From the NCBI GenBank assembly GCA_964628035.1, contig CAZVPI010000001.1:310001-374000 (forward strand): DNA of 64,000 bases, given 5' to 3'. The position numbers were made by a program, and so were the translations under genes. Origin of the DNA: UBA2199 sp964628035 (GTDB lineage: Bacteria > Acidobacteriota > Aminicenantia > UBA2199). This document shows, piece after piece, positions 63,113 to 64,000 of the stretch (positions are counted from its first letter, which is position 1; every line of letters begins with the position of its first letter). The notes beneath the pieces are model-generated. The model did not search any database and was not told the DNA's origin. It saw only the letters and a list, made by a program, of their open reading frames with translations.

Positions 63113-63689
63113 GGGCCGCTCCTATCTTTTCCAGGACCTCTTCCAGGCGCGCTTGGAACTCGGCCAGCGTGCCGTCGTTGCGTACGATGAAGTCGGCCAG
63201 GGCCATGGTCGGCCCCACCTGCTGGCCGCCGGCGGGCTCGCCCAGGCCCCACTCGCGCTCCAGGGCCCGCCGCAGCTCGGACTCGCCGGCCGTGTCGCCG
63301 CTCCGGCCCCGCTCGCGCATGCGCCGCAGGATGGTCTCCGGCGGGCTGTCGACGGCGACCAGGAAGAAGCCCTGCAGGCGGCGCAGCTCGCGCACCTCAT
63401 CGGGGTTGCGGATGCCGTCGATCACCCAGCGCGGCTCGCCGGCGGCCTCGACCTCCTCGCGCACCAGCCGCCCCAGCACCCCGGCACCGCCCTCGGCGCG
63501 CAGGCGGTTGCCGACATCCTGCATGCCGGCGCGGCTGGGGGCGGCCGGCAGGCGGGCCGCCTCGCGGCGGACGATGTCCGAGAGCGAGATGTAGCGGAAG
63601 CCGCGCCGCACCAGCAGGCGCGCCGCCTCGCCCTTGCCCGAGGCCATGCGCCCGGTGAGGCCGACGCGCAGCGCAGCGTCCACGCTCAC
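63105..63689 (-). CDS. UPF0200-like P-loop kinase, candidate dephospho-CoA kinase
   Basis: The 194-residue product has the P-loop VGLTGRMASGKGEAARLLVRRG, then RYISLSDIVRREAARL, WVIDGIRNPDEVRELRR, FFLVAVDSPPETILRRMRERGR and a C-terminal ALADFIVRNDGTLAEFQARLEEVL. Comparable motifs (ADYMIVNEG) mark archaeal-type UPF0200 kinases, linked to dephospho-CoA phosphorylation. Adjacency to coaD supports that role; a nucleotide kinase tied to the dCMP deaminase upstream is the alternative. The GTG start at 63689 overlaps the deaminase stop. Confidence 0.7.
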   Translation of the reverse strand: MSVDAALRVGLTGRMASGKGEAARLLVRRGFRYISLSDIVRREAARLPAAPSRAGMQDVGNRLRAEGGAGVLGRLVREEVEAAGEPRWVIDGIRNPDEVRELRRLQGFFLVAVDSPPETILRRMRERGRSGDTAGESELRRALEREWGLGEPAGGQQVGPTMALADFIVRNDGTLAEFQARLEEVLEKIGAAHG

Positions 63690-64000
63690 TCCGTCCTGCC
63701 GTAGCGCACGCTGTCCTCCAGGATGTCCTGCTCGCGCCACTGGCGGGCCCAGTCCTCGACGCTGTGCACCTGGGCAACGGCGCCGCCGGCCTGCGAGACC
63801 ACCACCCGGTTCAGCCCGGCGTTGAGGATCATCTTCTTGCAGATGAAGCAGGGGAAGGCGAAGATCGTGGCGCCGCTCTCGCGCTCCATGCCGAAGATGT
63901 ACATGTCGCCGCCGAGCAGGCTGACGCCGGCGCGGGCGGCGTTGATGATGGCGTTCTGCTCGGCGTGCACCGAGCGGCACAGCTCGTACTGGCTGCCGGA
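63686..64000 (-). CDS. dCMP deaminase family protein (N-terminus outside the window)
   Basis: The frame is open to the window edge and covers the C-terminal 104 residues. The catalytic zinc site is complete: SVHAEQNAIINAA (His and Glu) and FPCFICKKMILNAG (PCxxC). dCMP deaminase makes dUMP for dTTP synthesis. Its stop overlaps the GTG of the kinase-like gene, so deaminase, kinase and coaD form one transcript. Confidence 0.9.
   Translation of the reverse strand, partial: SGSQYELCRSVHAEQNAIINAARAGVSLLGGDMYIFGMERESGATIFAFPCFICKKMILNAGLNRVVVSQAGGAVAQVHSVEDWARQWREQDILEDSVRYGRTE

Overview
The window is a GC-rich, densely packed chromosomal segment of a Gram-negative-type (diderm) bacterium. It carries lipid A/LPS genes (waaA, lpxK, an LpxL-type acyltransferase), undecaprenyl diphosphate synthase, an RseP-type site-2 protease, two parvulin-type foldases, an EnvC-like factor with a YibQ-like deacetylase, a bactofilin and nucleotide-sugar genes. 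No rRNA, tRNA, CRISPR, phage or transposase gene was seen. Gene content and style suggest an uncultured Acidobacteriota/Aminicenantota-like lineage; this is a guess from memory, not a demonstrated placement.

Layout. 1-2.1 kb: secA (C-terminus outside the window) divergent from the PPDK regulator. 2.4-4.9 kb: a four-domain S1 protein, a bactofilin and a B3/4-domain protein. 4.9-9.9 kb: a small membrane protein, an EamA transporter, a cupin, psd, a multi-pass exporter-like protein and a TauE permease. 9.9-13.4 kb: asparagine synthase, a STAS protein and a DUF362 ferredoxin. 13.6-22.5 kb: one long, tightly overlapping + strand operon HU-dprA-topA-trmFO-xerC-flippase-like-envC-like-yibQ-like. 22.8-23.9 kb: prfB with the classical +1 programmed frameshift. 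24.2-32.3 kb: a - strand sugar operon (UDP-glucuronate epimerase, a eukaryote-like UDP-glucose dehydrogenase, glmS, rfbA, rfbD, a secreted glycosidase). 32.4-37.6 kb: mutS and recD2. 38-42.6 kb: a HAD phosphatase, a GspG-like protein, PTS EIIA, a histidine phosphatase and argS. 42.6-47.1 kb: a Gld-type ABC exporter with GldG and DUF4340 proteins. 47.4-50 kb: an ECF sigma factor, a small membrane protein and an HtrA-like pseudoprotease. 50.2-55.6 kb: pdxA, an Hfq-like protein, a GlmU-like nucleotidyltransferase, waaA, lpxK and an lpxL-like gene. 55.6-64 kb: rph, two parvulins, uppS-cdsA-dxr-rseP, coaD, a UPF0200-type kinase and a dCMP deaminase cut by the window edge.

Two genome-wide habits stand out. 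First, many transcription units begin with a near-consensus sigma70 promoter (TTGACA, 17 bp, TATAAT) whose -10 box lies only 5-10 nt before the start codon, so the mRNAs should be leaderless. Second, almost every longer intergenic gap contains short degenerate arrays with 7-bp (sometimes 6-bp) periodicity, built from a few recurring unit families. Several are introduced by a GAACTCTTCGTG-like head, and one family forms 34-bp inverted arms around 139- and 267-bp elements. These repeats are not explained by any gene and are the best candidate for something undescribed.
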